This document shows positions 26,780 through 35,418 of a stretch of DNA of 64,000 nt, one piece after another. The stretch comes from Devosia equisanguinis. Its GTDB lineage: Bacteria > Pseudomonadota > Alphaproteobacteria > Rhizobiales > Devosiaceae. The notes under the pieces are model-generated. The model did not search any database. It had not been told where the DNA came from and saw nothing but the letters and a program-made list of their open reading frames with translations. Each line of letters opens with the position of its first letter. The stretch's first letter is position 1. The position numbers were made by a program, and so were the translations under genes. Location: positions 124,001 through 188,000 of the forward strand of contig NZ_UZWD01000004.1 in the NCBI RefSeq assembly GCF_900631955.1, given 5' to 3'.

Positions 26780-27663
26780 GGACTGGGCTCCGATGTCTCG
26801 CCACCGCCCAAGCTGTGGACGTAGACGGCCAGCATGCGGATCGTGGCCGGGTCGAGCCGATGTACGAAGGCTGGCATCACGCCCATCCTGGGCGCGTTGA
26901 TCTGCCTGATGATGTCGGCCTTGCTGCCCCCATAGAGCCAGATGGCGTCGTCGAGGCGTGGTGCGCCGAAATCGCGTCCACCGGTACCGCCAGGCTGGTG
27001 GCAACCCTCGCAATTGGCTGAATAGATAGCCTGTCCGCGCGCCAGCACCTCCGCGTCTCCCGCATTGGCAAGGCTGAGCGAGAGGACATAATCGGCCACA
27101 TCCGATATCTCTTCGGCACTGAGGGCGTCGGCGAAGGGCGGCATTTCGCTCAGTCTCGTATCTTCATCAGTTGGAGAGCGGATGCCGTGCAAGATCGTTT
27201 GCTCAATCGCTTCCGGCGTCCCGCCCCAGAGCCAGTCGTCATCGATGAGGGAGGGGAATTGCCCAATCTGTCCGCCAGCACCCGCGCCATGGCACGCGAT
27301 GCAGTTGACCGCAAAGGCGGCGCGCCCACCCGACCAGGCAAATGCATAGAGGTCGGCATTGCCGGCGAGGTCGGCGATCGGGGTTTCGAGCAGTGCGGCA
27401 CGCGTTCCGGCCTGCGACTGGGCGATACGCGAGGTTTCCGCGGCAAGCTCGCTGCGTGCGCTATTGCCCAGCGCGCCGGGCACGACCCAGCCAGGCACGG
27501 CAAAGCTGGGAAAGAACACGACATAGAGCAAGGCTACAGCGATCGAGGCAAACCAGGTGAGAAGCCACCAATTGGGCACCGGCGTCGTCAGCTCGCGGAT
27601 ACCGTCCCATTCGTGGCCAGTGGTATGCTGTCCGGTGATTTCATCTTTTTCAGGCTTGCCCAT
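26776..27663 (-). CDS. ccoP: cbb3 oxidase di-haem subunit CcoP
   Basis: A 295-residue protein starting MGKPEKDEITG at 27663. It has one membrane helix (WWLLTWFASIAVALLYVVFF) and two cytochrome c domains with CIACH and CEGCH. It passes electrons from soluble cytochrome c to CcoO. It overlaps ccoQ by 14 bp and ccoG by 4 bp. Confidence 0.96.
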   Translation of the reverse strand: MGKPEKDEITGQHTTGHEWDGIRELTTPVPNWWLLTWFASIAVALLYVVFFPSFAVPGWVVPGALGNSARSELAAETSRIAQSQAGTRAALLETPIADLAGNADLYAFAWSGGRAAFAVNCIACHGAGAGGQIGQFPSLIDDDWLWGGTPEAIEQTILHGIRSPTDEDTRLSEMPPFADALSAEEISDVADYVLSLSLANAGDAEVLARGQAIYSANCEGCHQPGGTGGRDFGAPRLDDAIWLYGGSKADIIRQINAPRMGVMPAFVHRLDPATIRMLAVYVHSLGGGETSEPSP

Positions 27664-27814
27664 CGTCATCCTCCGTCTGGAAGGGGATGCGGCCAGCCTC
27701 TTCCATTCCCGCCTTGCGACGCGGGCTGAAGCTGAACCAGGCGACAAGGCACAAAGCGACAATTGCCAGTGTCAGGAAAGCGCCCTCGAAATATCCGATC
27801 ATGGCTTCGTTCAT
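27650..27814 (-). CDS. ccoQ: cbb3 oxidase small subunit CcoQ
   Basis: A 54-residue one-helix protein read directly from the sequence: MNEAMIGYFEGAFLTLAIVA, then a FSFSPRRKAGMEEAGRIPF block and an acidic end. The position between ccoO and ccoP, the ATGA overlap with ccoO and the composition identify it. CcoQ stabilises CcoP in the complex. Confidence 0.92.
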   Translation of the reverse strand: MNEAMIGYFEGAFLTLAIVALCLVAWFSFSPRRKAGMEEAGRIPFQTEDDDGQA

Positions 27815-28545
27815 TGCTGCTGGCTCATCGTCGCGGGGTCATAGGTGGAGAGGTCAGCCATGGTCCCGAGGACCTGCAGATAGGCGATCAAAGCATCCAT
27901 TTCGGAGACGAAGTGGTCCTGCGTGGTGAACCGCCCGAGCGGCGCCTTGCCCCATCGTTCCAGGAAAGATTCGGTGTCGTGCTCGTCCGGCCGCGCCTGG
28001 GCCAGAATATCTGCCTGGGCATTGCCGATCTGCGCGTCGGTGTAAGGCGTGCCTAAGAGCCGCAAGGTGCGCATGTGGTCGCCGATGTCGTCGGTCTTGA
28101 GTTCGCGCAACCGCAGGAAGGCATAGGGCGGCATGATCGAGGATGGCAGCAGATCGCGCGGATTGATTAGATGCGCTTCATGCCAGGCATTGGAATAACG
28201 CGCGCCGACGCGTGCGAGGTCCGGCCCCGTGCGCTTCGAGCCCCAAAGAAAGGGGTGATCGTACTGGCTTTCCGCCGCCAGGCTGAAATGACCATACCTT
28301 TCGACCTCATCCACGAAGGGACGGACCATCTGGCTGTGGCAGGTGTAGCAGCCTTCGCGCGTGTAGATATTGCGGCCATAGAGCTCGAGCGGCGTGTAGG
28401 GCCGAACGCCCTCGACGGGCTCGATGGTACTTTCCACAGTGAATAGCGGAACGGCCTGGACGATCCCGCCAATGCCGATGGTGACGAGGGTGAGGAGGAT
28501 CAGCAGCGCCGCGCTGGTTTCGATCTTGCCGTGATTGATGAACAT
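27811..28545 (-). CDS. ccoO: cbb3 oxidase mono-haem subunit CcoO
   Basis: A 244-residue protein with an N-terminal membrane helix and one haem c site, YTREGCYTCHSQMVRPF. The family blocks GRNIYTREGC and GPDLARVGARYSNAWHEAHL are present. It lies 9 bp after ccoN. It is the direct electron donor to the CcoN catalytic subunit. Confidence 0.97.
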   Translation of the reverse strand: MFINHGKIETSAALLILLTLVTIGIGGIVQAVPLFTVESTIEPVEGVRPYTPLELYGRNIYTREGCYTCHSQMVRPFVDEVERYGHFSLAAESQYDHPFLWGSKRTGPDLARVGARYSNAWHEAHLINPRDLLPSSIMPPYAFLRLRELKTDDIGDHMRTLRLLGTPYTDAQIGNAQADILAQARPDEHDTESFLERWGKAPLGRFTTQDHFVSEMDALIAYLQVLGTMADLSTYDPATMSQQQ

Positions 28546-28554
28546 GCCCGCCCC

Positions 28555-29997
28555 CTATTCCGCTGCCACGATGGCGGTCGGGACCGGCGATTTCTGCGGC
28601 ACTGGCTGGCGGATGGTGCGCCAGAAATTATAGGCCATCACGAGAACGCCCGAGAGATAGAAGAGTCCACCCAGAAGCCGCGTCACATAATGGGGATGCA
28701 GCATGGCGACGGTGTCGCTGAAGGAGAATTCAAGGAAACCCTGCGCGTTGTAGGCGCGCCACATCAGACCCTGCGTCACCCCGGCTACCCACATGGCGGT
28801 CACGTACAAAATGATGCCGGTGCTCGCGAGCCAGAAATGGGCCTCCACCAAACGCATGGAATAAAGGGGTTTCTTCCAGAGCCGCGGGACCATGTAGTAG
28901 AGCGCGCCGAAGGCCATGAAGCCCACCCAGCCCAGCGCGCCTGAATGCACGTGGCCCACGGTCCAGTCGGTGAAATGCGAGAGGGCGTTGACCTGGCGGA
29001 TGGCCATGAGCGGCCCCTCGAACGTCGCCATGCCGTAAAAGGCTACCGCGACCATCATGAAGCGCAATATCGGATCGGTGCGGAGTTTCCCCCACGCGCC
29101 CGAGAGCGTCATGATGCCGTTGATCATGCCGCCCCAACTGGGCATCCAGAGCATGATGGAGAACACCGTGCCCAGTGTCTGCGTCCAGTCCGGCAGCGCG
29201 GTGTAGTGCAGGTGATGCGGCCCGGCCCAGATATAGAGGAAGATCAGCGCCCAAAAGTGCACGATAGAGAGCCGGTAGCTATAGACCGGGCGGCCCGCCT
29301 GCTTGGGCAGGAAATAGTACATGGCGCCGATGAAGCCTGCCGTGAGCAGGAACCCCACCATGTTGTGGCCATACCACCACTGGATCAGCGCATCCTGCAC
29401 GCCGCCGAAGATCGTGTAGCTCTTGGCTGCAAAGGGCGCGATCGGAATAGCGATATTGTTGACGATATGCAGCACCGCCACAGTGACGATATAGGCCCAG
29501 AAGAACCAGTTCGCGACATAGATATGCGGCTCGCGCCGCGTCACGATCGTGCCGGTAAAGATCAGGAAGAAGCCGATCCAGACCAGAAGCAGCACAATGT
29601 CGGCATACCATTCGGGCTCGGCATATTCCTTGGACTGGGTAATGCCGATCATGTAGCCGGTGACGGCCAGAACCATGAAGAACTGGAACCCCCAGAATAC
29701 GGCGTCCTTCAGCCAGCGTGGCCCCCAAAGGCGCGTCTTGCAGGTGCGCTGCACCACATAGAACGCCGCCGCAAAGAGCGCATTTCCTGAAAAGCCCAGC
29801 ACGACGCCGCTCGTATGCACCGACCGGAGCCGCCCGAAATTGACCCACTCGGCAAAGTTGAGCAGCGGGAAGGCCAGTTGCGCGGCAATGAACACCCCGG
29901 CCCCCATGCCGGCCATGGCCCAGACCACGGTGGCGACGACGAATTTGCGAACGATGGCCTCGTCAAAGGCGATCGGCTGCGCGGCGCTTTGCGACAT
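28555..29997 (-). CDS. ccoN: cbb3 oxidase catalytic subunit CcoN
   Basis: A 480-residue, 12-helix haem-copper oxidase subunit. Conserved His-containing blocks include [34 protein letters not shown] and [20 protein letters not shown], which hold haem b and b3/CuB ligands. The start [14 protein letters not shown] at 29997 fits the family; no strong Shine-Dalgarno is seen. It is the first structural gene of the oxidase operon, with a DUF2946-like gene just upstream on the same strand. Confidence 0.97.
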   Translation of the reverse strand: MSQSAAQPIAFDEAIVRKFVVATVVWAMAGMGAGVFIAAQLAFPLLNFAEWVNFGRLRSVHTSGVVLGFSGNALFAAAFYVVQRTCKTRLWGPRWLKDAVFWGFQFFMVLAVTGYMIGITQSKEYAEPEWYADIVLLLVWIGFFLIFTGTIVTRREPHIYVANWFFWAYIVTVAVLHIVNNIAIPIAPFAAKSYTIFGGVQDALIQWWYGHNMVGFLLTAGFIGAMYYFLPKQAGRPVYSYRLSIVHFWALIFLYIWAGPHHLHYTALPDWTQTLGTVFSIMLWMPSWGGMINGIMTLSGAWGKLRTDPILRFMMVAVAFYGMATFEGPLMAIRQVNALSHFTDWTVGHVHSGALGWVGFMAFGALYYMVPRLWKKPLYSMRLVEAHFWLASTGIILYVTAMWVAGVTQGLMWRAYNAQGFLEFSFSDTVAMLHPHYVTRLLGGLFYLSGVLVMAYNFWRTIRQPVPQKSPVPTAIVAAE

Positions 29998-30178
29998 GCA
30001 CTTGTATTCCAATAGGGCCGGACAGACGCGCCAGACGGCGTCAGCCGCTGGCAGCAGGAAAGCCGGTACTGCGGGCACGCACATGCCCAGGGATTTTCGG
30101 AAACATCAGGGTGCGAGCCGTAACGATAGGCGCAATCGTGCCCAAGGGCCGGATTGGCGGATCATCTGGCAGGCAGGA

Positions 30179-30562
30179 TTACGCGTCGGCTGGAGGGGCG
30201 CGCGGTCCAGAGAGCCGGACATTGATGGAGGAATGGTTATGTCGGCCTGCGTCGGAAAAAAGACTGCCGACAAGTTGCGATTCTGGTTCGGTCCATGCAA
30301 ACCCGAGATCCGTGTCTGGCAGGGCAAGGTCGTTCTTGCCGATGCTATGGGCCGGGCATTTGATCTGCGGGGCGCTCTGGTCGCCATCACTGCCCAGAGG
30401 CGCACAGATGCTCCAGCTGGCTTCCGTCTCGTAACCGAGCTTGGCGAAGTCGCGCTGCATACCGGCGGCCTGATGCAAAGGCACAAGAATCACGAGCAGG
30501 TACACGGCAAGAAGCGCAAGCGCCCTGCCTGTCTCTGCTGCAAACTCCCGATAGTGTTGCAT
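30179..30562 (-). CDS. DUF2946-like small membrane-anchored protein
   Basis: A 127-residue protein with an N-terminal helix (LALLAVYLLVILVPLHQAAG) followed by MQRDFAKLGYETEASWSICA and a KCPAHS motif. It is a close paralog of 19600-19980 and ends with the same kind of RAPPA tail. It stands 180 bp upstream of ccoN on the same strand and may be cotranscribed with the oxidase. The function is unknown. Confidence 0.8.
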   Translation of the reverse strand: MQHYREFAAETGRALALLAVYLLVILVPLHQAAGMQRDFAKLGYETEASWSICAPLGSDGDQSAPQIKCPAHSIGKNDLALPDTDLGFAWTEPESQLVGSLFSDAGRHNHSSINVRLSGPRAPPADA

Positions 30563-30677
30563 GGGCCCGAATACTCCGTCGCCTTAGCTATTCGCGCCCA
30601 AGCGGAGTCCACAACTGCCCGTTTTGTCGCACCTCTGAGCTAAGACACGGATTAGTTTGTCGAATTTCGGCTGGATT

Positions 30678-30695
30678 ATTTGCGCTGGCGCAAAT
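30678..30695. promoter_or_regulatory. FNR/FixK-format palindrome upstream of the oxidase region
   Basis: ATTTGCGCTGGCGCAAAT is a perfect 8+2+8 palindrome about 115 bp upstream of the DUF2946-like gene that precedes ccoN. Its core TTGCG-N4-CGCAA has the geometry of FNR/FixK sites but TTGCG half-sites instead of TTGAT. The two Crp/Fnr proteins in this window lack the usual Glu in the recognition helix, which could fit an altered half-site (inference). Confidence 0.5.
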
Positions 30696-30714
30696 AGCGG
30701 CTCTGGCGCCGCCT

Positions 30715-31548
30715 CTATTGCGCCTGGTCTTCCACCATCCTGCGATAGAGGTGCCAAGTGGTGTGTCCCGCCACGGGCAGCGCAACCAATAGCCCGAGGA
30801 AGCCTGTGGCGACCGAACCTAGCAGCATCACGGCCAGGATGATGGCCCAGACCACCATCGGGCCCTTGTTTTGCATGACGGCCCTTATGCTGGTCGTTGC
30901 GGCGGTGATGAAGTCGACATCCTTGTCCAACAGGTATGGGATACCGGCAACACTGATGCAAAAGACCAAAGCCGCCAGACCTGCACCAATGGCATTACCC
31001 GCGAGAAGGAAAGTCAAAACCCGCGTATCGGTCGAGGCTCGCACCAGTATCTCACCGGCGGGAATCGGGCTGAGCCCAAAGGTCAGCGCATAGAGCAGGG
31101 CGGCGGCCTTGAGCCAGACAACCATGATGAAGACGAGCAGCGCTCCAAACAACAGAAGCTGCGTAGCGCCATGGCGGGTGAACGAGAATAGGACAGGTTT
31201 TAGCGCGAGGGCTTCTCCGGTCTCAATGCGGCGGCTGACATCTTATAGCCCGACCACGACGATCGGTCCGACGAGCAAAAAACCCGCAATGACCGGAAAG
31301 ACCAGAAACGCGACGTTTAACGCGAACAGGCTGCTGACAAGCAAGATGCCCCAAACGACGTAAAAGGCCGAGAACAGTAAGCCGTAGGTCCTCGCTTGCC
31401 GGTAGTCGCACCAACCCGCCCGTAAGCAATCGAGGACAATTGCGGGGGAAATGGAATGGATCCTCGCCGGCGCACGATAATCAGCCGGGATCAGGGGTGG
31501 CGCGGCGTCCAAGTCGATGAGCTGGCTGGATAATCCCGAATGAGACAC
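30715..31548 (-). pseudogene. DUF2189 membrane protein gene interrupted by one TAA
   Basis: The frame is continuous from MSHSGLSSQLIDLDAAPP (31548) to MVEDQAQ (30715) except for a single TAA at 31243-31245. Reading through gives VVVGL-stop-DVSRRIETGEALALKPVLF, and DUF2189 proteins normally have Tyr at this place (GLY before the acidic residue, VSRR). No frameshift is needed. The protein would have 277 residues and about six membrane helices. Internal reinitiation at a TTG (31152) could give the C-terminal part only. Either a true nonsense mutation or a sequence error. Confidence 0.85.
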
Positions 31549-31705
31549 GGTTGCTCCTCCTCAACTGGAGCGCCTGACGATCTCCGCCGTCACAACGCAT
31601 CGAGAGATCAAGACTACTCCTTCAGCGGAAACTGACAATGACTTGCGGCAAACGCAGAGTTGAGTCAGGCTCACCGGCGGTTCAACTACCGCTAGGAGGT
31701 GCCCG

Positions 31706-31888
31706 ATGTCAGCACAATCACCAAGCCGGGTCGAGAAACAGGCCGCGCCATGGGTGCTGCTCAACCAAGTCCTTGCCGGAACGATGGGTTTCATTCACTT
31801 TGGCATGCTAGGGCTGTTATGCGGCGCTCTTCTGGTAATTAGCTTAGACCGAATTGCAGGGCATGTATCTCACGCACGTCGAGGGTGA
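31706..31888 (+). CDS. Small single-helix membrane protein, unknown
   Basis: A 60-residue protein, MSAQSPSRVEKQAAPWVLLN, followed by a helix (FGMLGLLCGALLVISLDRI). AGGAGGT lies six bases before the ATG, which is the strongest reason to accept it. It is divergent from the broken DUF2189 gene. No family recognised. Confidence 0.6.
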   Translation: MSAQSPSRVEKQAAPWVLLNQVLAGTMGFIHFGMLGLLCGALLVISLDRIAGHVSHARRG

Positions 31889-31987
31889 TGCTCGTTAAGA
31901 AGAGCGCTTTCCATTTTCTCCTCATTGACGACCTCGCTGCAACCTGCGCGGGCATAGTTCGGCTCCGGTAGAAAGCCTCAAGGGTAA

Positions 31988-32646
31988 TCAACTCCGCCAG
32001 CTCTTTTGCGCTAATCGCCCCAAAGCTGTCTGGCCGTCACTGCCCCAAGATTGACCACGCGAAATTTCCCTCTTCAGAAATGGCTTTCAATAGCTGATCC
32101 TTGGGGCCGCAAATCTGGATTCGGTCCTTTCCCAATCACGTCCAATCACGACCTTGCTGACAAAGAGGTGCAGCCAATTGTGACGGACAGCGGGATCGGC
32201 GTCGCGCAACCGGCGACGAATTTCGGACGAGAAGCGCTTCACCATCGCCGGAGAAATCTCCGCCTTTGCTTTATTGCGCTGGCGCAGTGTATCGAGATTT
32301 GCTGAGCCTTGCGTATCTGAATCTTGGCTAGGTCAATGCGTTGTTTGAAGCAAGCTTCGCCCAATTCGGCCAATCCAGCTTCGATGGCGTCACAGCGGAG
32401 GCCGAGGCGGGACTGTATGTCAGCCACAGCGGCGCGCTGGCGGTCAATCTCGGACTCTAGCTGCTGACGGGTGTCGTCGGTCCGGTCGATCATAGCCTGC
32501 ACGATGGGAATGAGGCGGTCAGGAGCGAATATCTGCTCCTCCGCTGCCTTGATGACAAAGCTATGAAGGTTGTTCATTCGAGCAACTCCGTTGAAGCTTG
32601 GTCGGTGTCGCAACCCCAGCTTCTCAGCCCTTCCTCGAATGACCAA
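31988..32646 (-). pseudogene. Serine recombinase C-terminal remnant, frameshifted
   Basis: The first part reads FVIKAAEEQIFAPDRLIPIV and RTDDTRQQLESEIDRQRAAV, the coiled-coil and zinc-ribbon-distal region of large serine recombinases. After a frame change it continues TLRQRNKAKAEISPAMVKRF, SSEIRRRLRDADP and HNWLHLFVSKVVIG. After a further shift it reads RIQICGPKDQLLKAI and RGQSWGSDGQTALG. The N-terminal catalytic domain is absent. This marks a former integrative element. Confidence 0.75.
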
Positions 32647-32658
32647 CCTTCATAGCTT
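32558..32658. repeat. 25-bp inverted repeat (24/25 identical) around a 51-bp spacer
   Basis: The arms at 32558-32582 and 32634-32658 are inverted copies with one mismatch. The left arm is part of the recombinase remnant (coding for the start of its conserved segment), so the right arm is an inverted duplicate made during decay. It could also form a long hairpin in RNA or single-stranded DNA. Confidence 0.75.
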
Positions 32659-32750
32659 CCACACCTAGACTACCTTGGTCTTCGTGGGGACGGTAGCGGC
32701 GTATGGTGCTGGGAGCCGGCGCGGGTGAAGTGCGCCGGCTCTGCGGTGGG

Positions 32751-34055
32751 TCAGGCTGGCAGGGTCGGGGCCACTTCACGGGCGGCCACGCGAACGGCTT
32801 CGAGGGTCTTGTCTACGACATCGTCATTGTGCTCGGAGGAGACGAACCAGGCGCCACGTTCGAGGACACGGACGCCCTGGCGGAGGAGTGCCCCGGCGAA
32901 GCGGGCATAGCCGGCCTTGTCGGCATGGGCGAGGTCGCGATAGTTGCGGGCCGGGGCGTCGAGGCCAAAGCCGATGTGGAACATCAGTTCGTAGCCGGTG
33001 ACCTGGGCTTTGATGCCGGTTTCGGCAAAGATCGACTTGATGCCCTCGCGAAGGCGCGTGCCATAGACCGAGGTCCGTTCATAATGCTCAGGGGTAAGCG
33101 CCTGCTGGGTCGCGACCATGGCGGCCATGGGAACCGGCTGGGAGTTGAAGGTGCCGCCATGCAGCACGCCGCCAGTGGCAAACATGTCCATCAGGTCGGC
33201 GCGACCGACAATGGCGGCGACGGGAAAGCCGTTGGCGATGGCCTTGGCGAAGATCGAGAGATCGGGCGTGACGTTGAAGCGGCCCTGGGCGCCCTTCTGG
33301 CCCAGGCGGAAGCCGGTGATGACTTCGTCGAAGATCAGGATGGTGCCGTATTTGCGGCAGGCGGCCTGCACGCCTTCGAGATAGCCCGGCATGGGCGAAA
33401 TGGCGCCCTGGTTGCACATGGCTGCTTCCATGAGGACAGCTGCGACGTCGCCGCGCGAGAGACGGGCCTCGACGGCGGCGAGATCGTTCCACTGCAGCAC
33501 GTCGAGCCCTTCGGCATCCGCCATGCTCTGGCCCTTGCTGCCCTGAACGAGATTGGGGTCTTCGGCGGGGCCGGCATCGGCGAGAGAGGGAGCCGTAGAC
33601 CACAGAATATTGTCGAACCAGCCGTGATAATGGCCTTCGAACTTTACGATGGTGCGGCGGCCGGTGGCGGCACGGGTAAGGCGCATGGCCGCCTGGGCGA
33701 CTTCGGAGCCGGAGGAGCCGAAACGCAGACGCTCGGCGCTTGGTATGCGTTCGCAGATGATGCGGGCAGCTTCGTATTCGACGGGGGACTGGCCGGCGAA
33801 GAGAATGCCCTTTTCGACCTGCTGCTTGACGGCCGCCTGCACGCCTGCGGGGCTGTGGCCGAGGACCATGGCGCCCATGCCGCAATAGTAGTCGATGATC
33901 TTGTTGCCATCGACGTCATAGAGATAGGCGCCTTCGCCATGGGTGAACACCAGGGGCCCGTGGCCCATGCCCAGGCGGAAATTGCTGTTCACGCCGCCGG
34001 CCACATAGCGAGACTCGGACGCGATGATGCGTGCGGACTCTTCAAATTTCAGCAT
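32751..34055 (-). CDS. Aminotransferase class III, glutamate-1-semialdehyde aminomutase-like
   Basis: A 434-residue PLP enzyme starting MLKFEESARIIASESRYVAG at 34055; the open frame extends far upstream but only as antisense of the IclR gene. PLP residues lie in FDEVITGFRLGQKG and the Schiff-base Lys in IFAKAIANGFPVAA. It differs enough from HemL (short N-terminus, context) that a catabolic transaminase or aminomutase for an amino sugar or amino acid is more likely than haem synthesis. The divergent IclR gene is its probable regulator. Confidence 0.9.
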   Translation of the reverse strand: MLKFEESARIIASESRYVAGGVNSNFRLGMGHGPLVFTHGEGAYLYDVDGNKIIDYYCGMGAMVLGHSPAGVQAAVKQQVEKGILFAGQSPVEYEAARIICERIPSAERLRFGSSGSEVAQAAMRLTRAATGRRTIVKFEGHYHGWFDNILWSTAPSLADAGPAEDPNLVQGSKGQSMADAEGLDVLQWNDLAAVEARLSRGDVAAVLMEAAMCNQGAISPMPGYLEGVQAACRKYGTILIFDEVITGFRLGQKGAQGRFNVTPDLSIFAKAIANGFPVAAIVGRADLMDMFATGGVLHGGTFNSQPVPMAAMVATQQALTPEHYERTSVYGTRLREGIKSIFAETGIKAQVTGYELMFHIGFGLDAPARNYRDLAHADKAGYARFAGALLRQGVRVLERGAWFVSSEHNDDVVDKTLEAVRVAAREVAPTLPA

Positions 34056-34116
34056 GTGCTGCTCCTCGAATTCTGTGGGTGCAGGACACACCAGTGCGCG
34101 TGCGCGGTAAACGAGG

Positions 34117-34136
34117 TGCCGTTTCGCCAGACGGAA
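34117..34136. promoter_or_regulatory. Candidate IclR operator
   Basis: TGCCGTTTCGCCAGACGGAA is an inverted repeat (arms TGCCGT / ACGGAA, five of six pairs) in the promoter region between the aminotransferase and iclR genes. A plausible sigma-70 promoter for iclR (TTGACA at 34161, 17 bp, TCCAAT) lies just downstream. Confidence 0.4.
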
Positions 34137-34214
34137 TAGTTTGGGACGTGCTCCGCCGAGTTGACACCGCCATTGCCATGATCTCCAATCGCCAAGAAGA
34201 GAACGAGGGCGGCC

Positions 34215-35000
34215 ATGGCGAAGGGTTCGGACCAGTATTCGGTTTTGCCGGTGGCAAAGGCGATGCAGGTCTTCGCCTATGTCGCAAGCCAGCCCCATGC
34301 GGCAACGCTGGCCGAGGTGGCGCAGGCGCTCGCTTTGCCCAAGACCACGGTGTTCCGCTATCTGCATACGCTGTCGGCATCGGGCATGCTGGCGCATGAC
34401 ATCGAGCGGGATCGCTATGGGGTCGGCCAGCAGTTTCGCAGGCTGGCGCAGAAGGATGCGGTCTATCACAGCATCCGCAGCTCGGCCGAAGCCGAACTGG
34501 ATCAGCTCGTCGACGGCTTTCGCCAGACCGTCAACCTGGGCGTGCTGGCCGACGATGAAGTGGTCTATGTCGATATTCGCGAGGCAACGCGCTCGCAGCG
34601 GTTCCAGGCGCGGATCGGCCATCGCCATCCGGTGCATTCGACATCGCTGGGTAAGGCTATCGCAGCCTTTCTGCCGGAGGAAACGGTCGAACGGCTTATT
34701 CGCCCCGAATTCGAACAGCGCACGTTCCGGACGCTGACCGATCCGCGGACATTTCGGCGGCAGGTGGTGGAGACGCGCCGGCGCGGCTTTGCCGTGGAGA
34801 CGGGCGAGAACGAGGACGGGGTCACCTGCATCGGCGTGCCCATCCTCGACGAGCACGGTTTCGCCATTGCGGCCATGAGCCTGTCGGCGCCGGAGAGCCG
34901 CATGCGGGTGCTGGCCGACCGGGCCGCCGAAGCGCTGCAGGATGCGGCGCGCCGGATTACCCAAGCACTGCCGCCGACCACGCCAACAGGTTTGAGCTAG
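34215..35000 (+). CDS. IclR-family transcriptional regulator
   Basis: A 261-residue regulator: winged helix in the first 80 residues (ATLAEVAQALALPKTTVFRY) and a GAF-like effector domain with HPVHSTSLGKAIAAFLPEE and GVTCIGVPILDEHGFAIAA. It faces the aminotransferase gene, with a candidate palindromic operator between. It meets the RidA gene tail-to-tail with a 3-bp gap. Confidence 0.94.
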   Translation: MAKGSDQYSVLPVAKAMQVFAYVASQPHAATLAEVAQALALPKTTVFRYLHTLSASGMLAHDIERDRYGVGQQFRRLAQKDAVYHSIRSSAEAELDQLVDGFRQTVNLGVLADDEVVYVDIREATRSQRFQARIGHRHPVHSTSLGKAIAAFLPEETVERLIRPEFEQRTFRTLTDPRTFRRQVVETRRRGFAVETGENEDGVTCIGVPILDEHGFAIAAMSLSAPESRMRVLADRAAEALQDAARRITQALPPTTPTGLS

Positions 35001-35003
35001 TCC

Positions 35004-35405
35004 TCAGCCGATCCGTTCTGCCTGCTGGCGGGTGGCCCTGGCATAGGCGACGCAGTCGAGCTCGAATTTCAGCTTGGTGCCGAGCACGCCGACAATCGTG
35101 CTGCGGCTGGGACGGGGCTCGCTGAAATATTCGGGGTAGATCTGGTTGTAGAGGGCGAGGTCGGCTTCGTCGGCGACGTAGGATTTGACGTTGACCACGT
35201 GGTCGAGGCTGAGGCCGCCGGCTTTGAGGATGGAGCGCAGGTTCTCGATGGAACGGCGCATTTCGCCTTCAAAGGTGTCGGTGATGATGGCGCCGCTGGC
35301 GCTGTCGACCGAGGCCTGGCCGGAGACAAACATCAGGTCACCGGCGATGAAGGCGGGGCTGAACGGCAGGTGCGAGCGCGCACCGCTATCGACGAGCTTG
35401 AGCAT
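35004..35405 (-). CDS. RidA family (YjgF/YER057c/UK114) enamine/imine deaminase
   Basis: A 133-residue protein starting MLKLVDSGARSHLPFSPAFI at 35405. The family blocks FVSGQASVD, VVNVKSYVADEADLALYNQI, YFSEPRPSRSTIVGV and LKFELDCVAYA are all present, including the Arg that binds the substrate carboxylate. RidA removes reactive enamines released by PLP enzymes, which fits the aminotransferases of this island. It is the third gene of an operon after an SDR and a GntR-type regulator. Confidence 0.94.
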   Translation of the reverse strand: MLKLVDSGARSHLPFSPAFIAGDLMFVSGQASVDSASGAIITDTFEGEMRRSIENLRSILKAGGLSLDHVVNVKSYVADEADLALYNQIYPEYFSEPRPSRSTIVGVLGTKLKFELDCVAYARATRQQAERIG

Positions 35406-35418
35406 GAAAAGGTCCTGA

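Noticed and set aside
32274-32287. A second TTGCGCTGGCGCAG sequence resembling the FNR-type box at 30680-30693.
   Set aside because: It lies inside the serine-recombinase remnant and encodes the conserved LRQRN segment on the minus strand, so the likeness is coincidental.
32703-34139. A 478-residue plus-strand open frame rich in Gly, Ala, Asp and His.
   Set aside because: It is the reverse complement of the aminotransferase gene; its composition is typical of antisense frames in GC-rich DNA.
32751-34964. A 737-residue minus-strand open frame that would fuse an extra N-terminal domain to the aminotransferase.
   Set aside because: The upstream part is the complement of the IclR gene, has no family-like sequence, and the aminotransferase starts properly at 34055.
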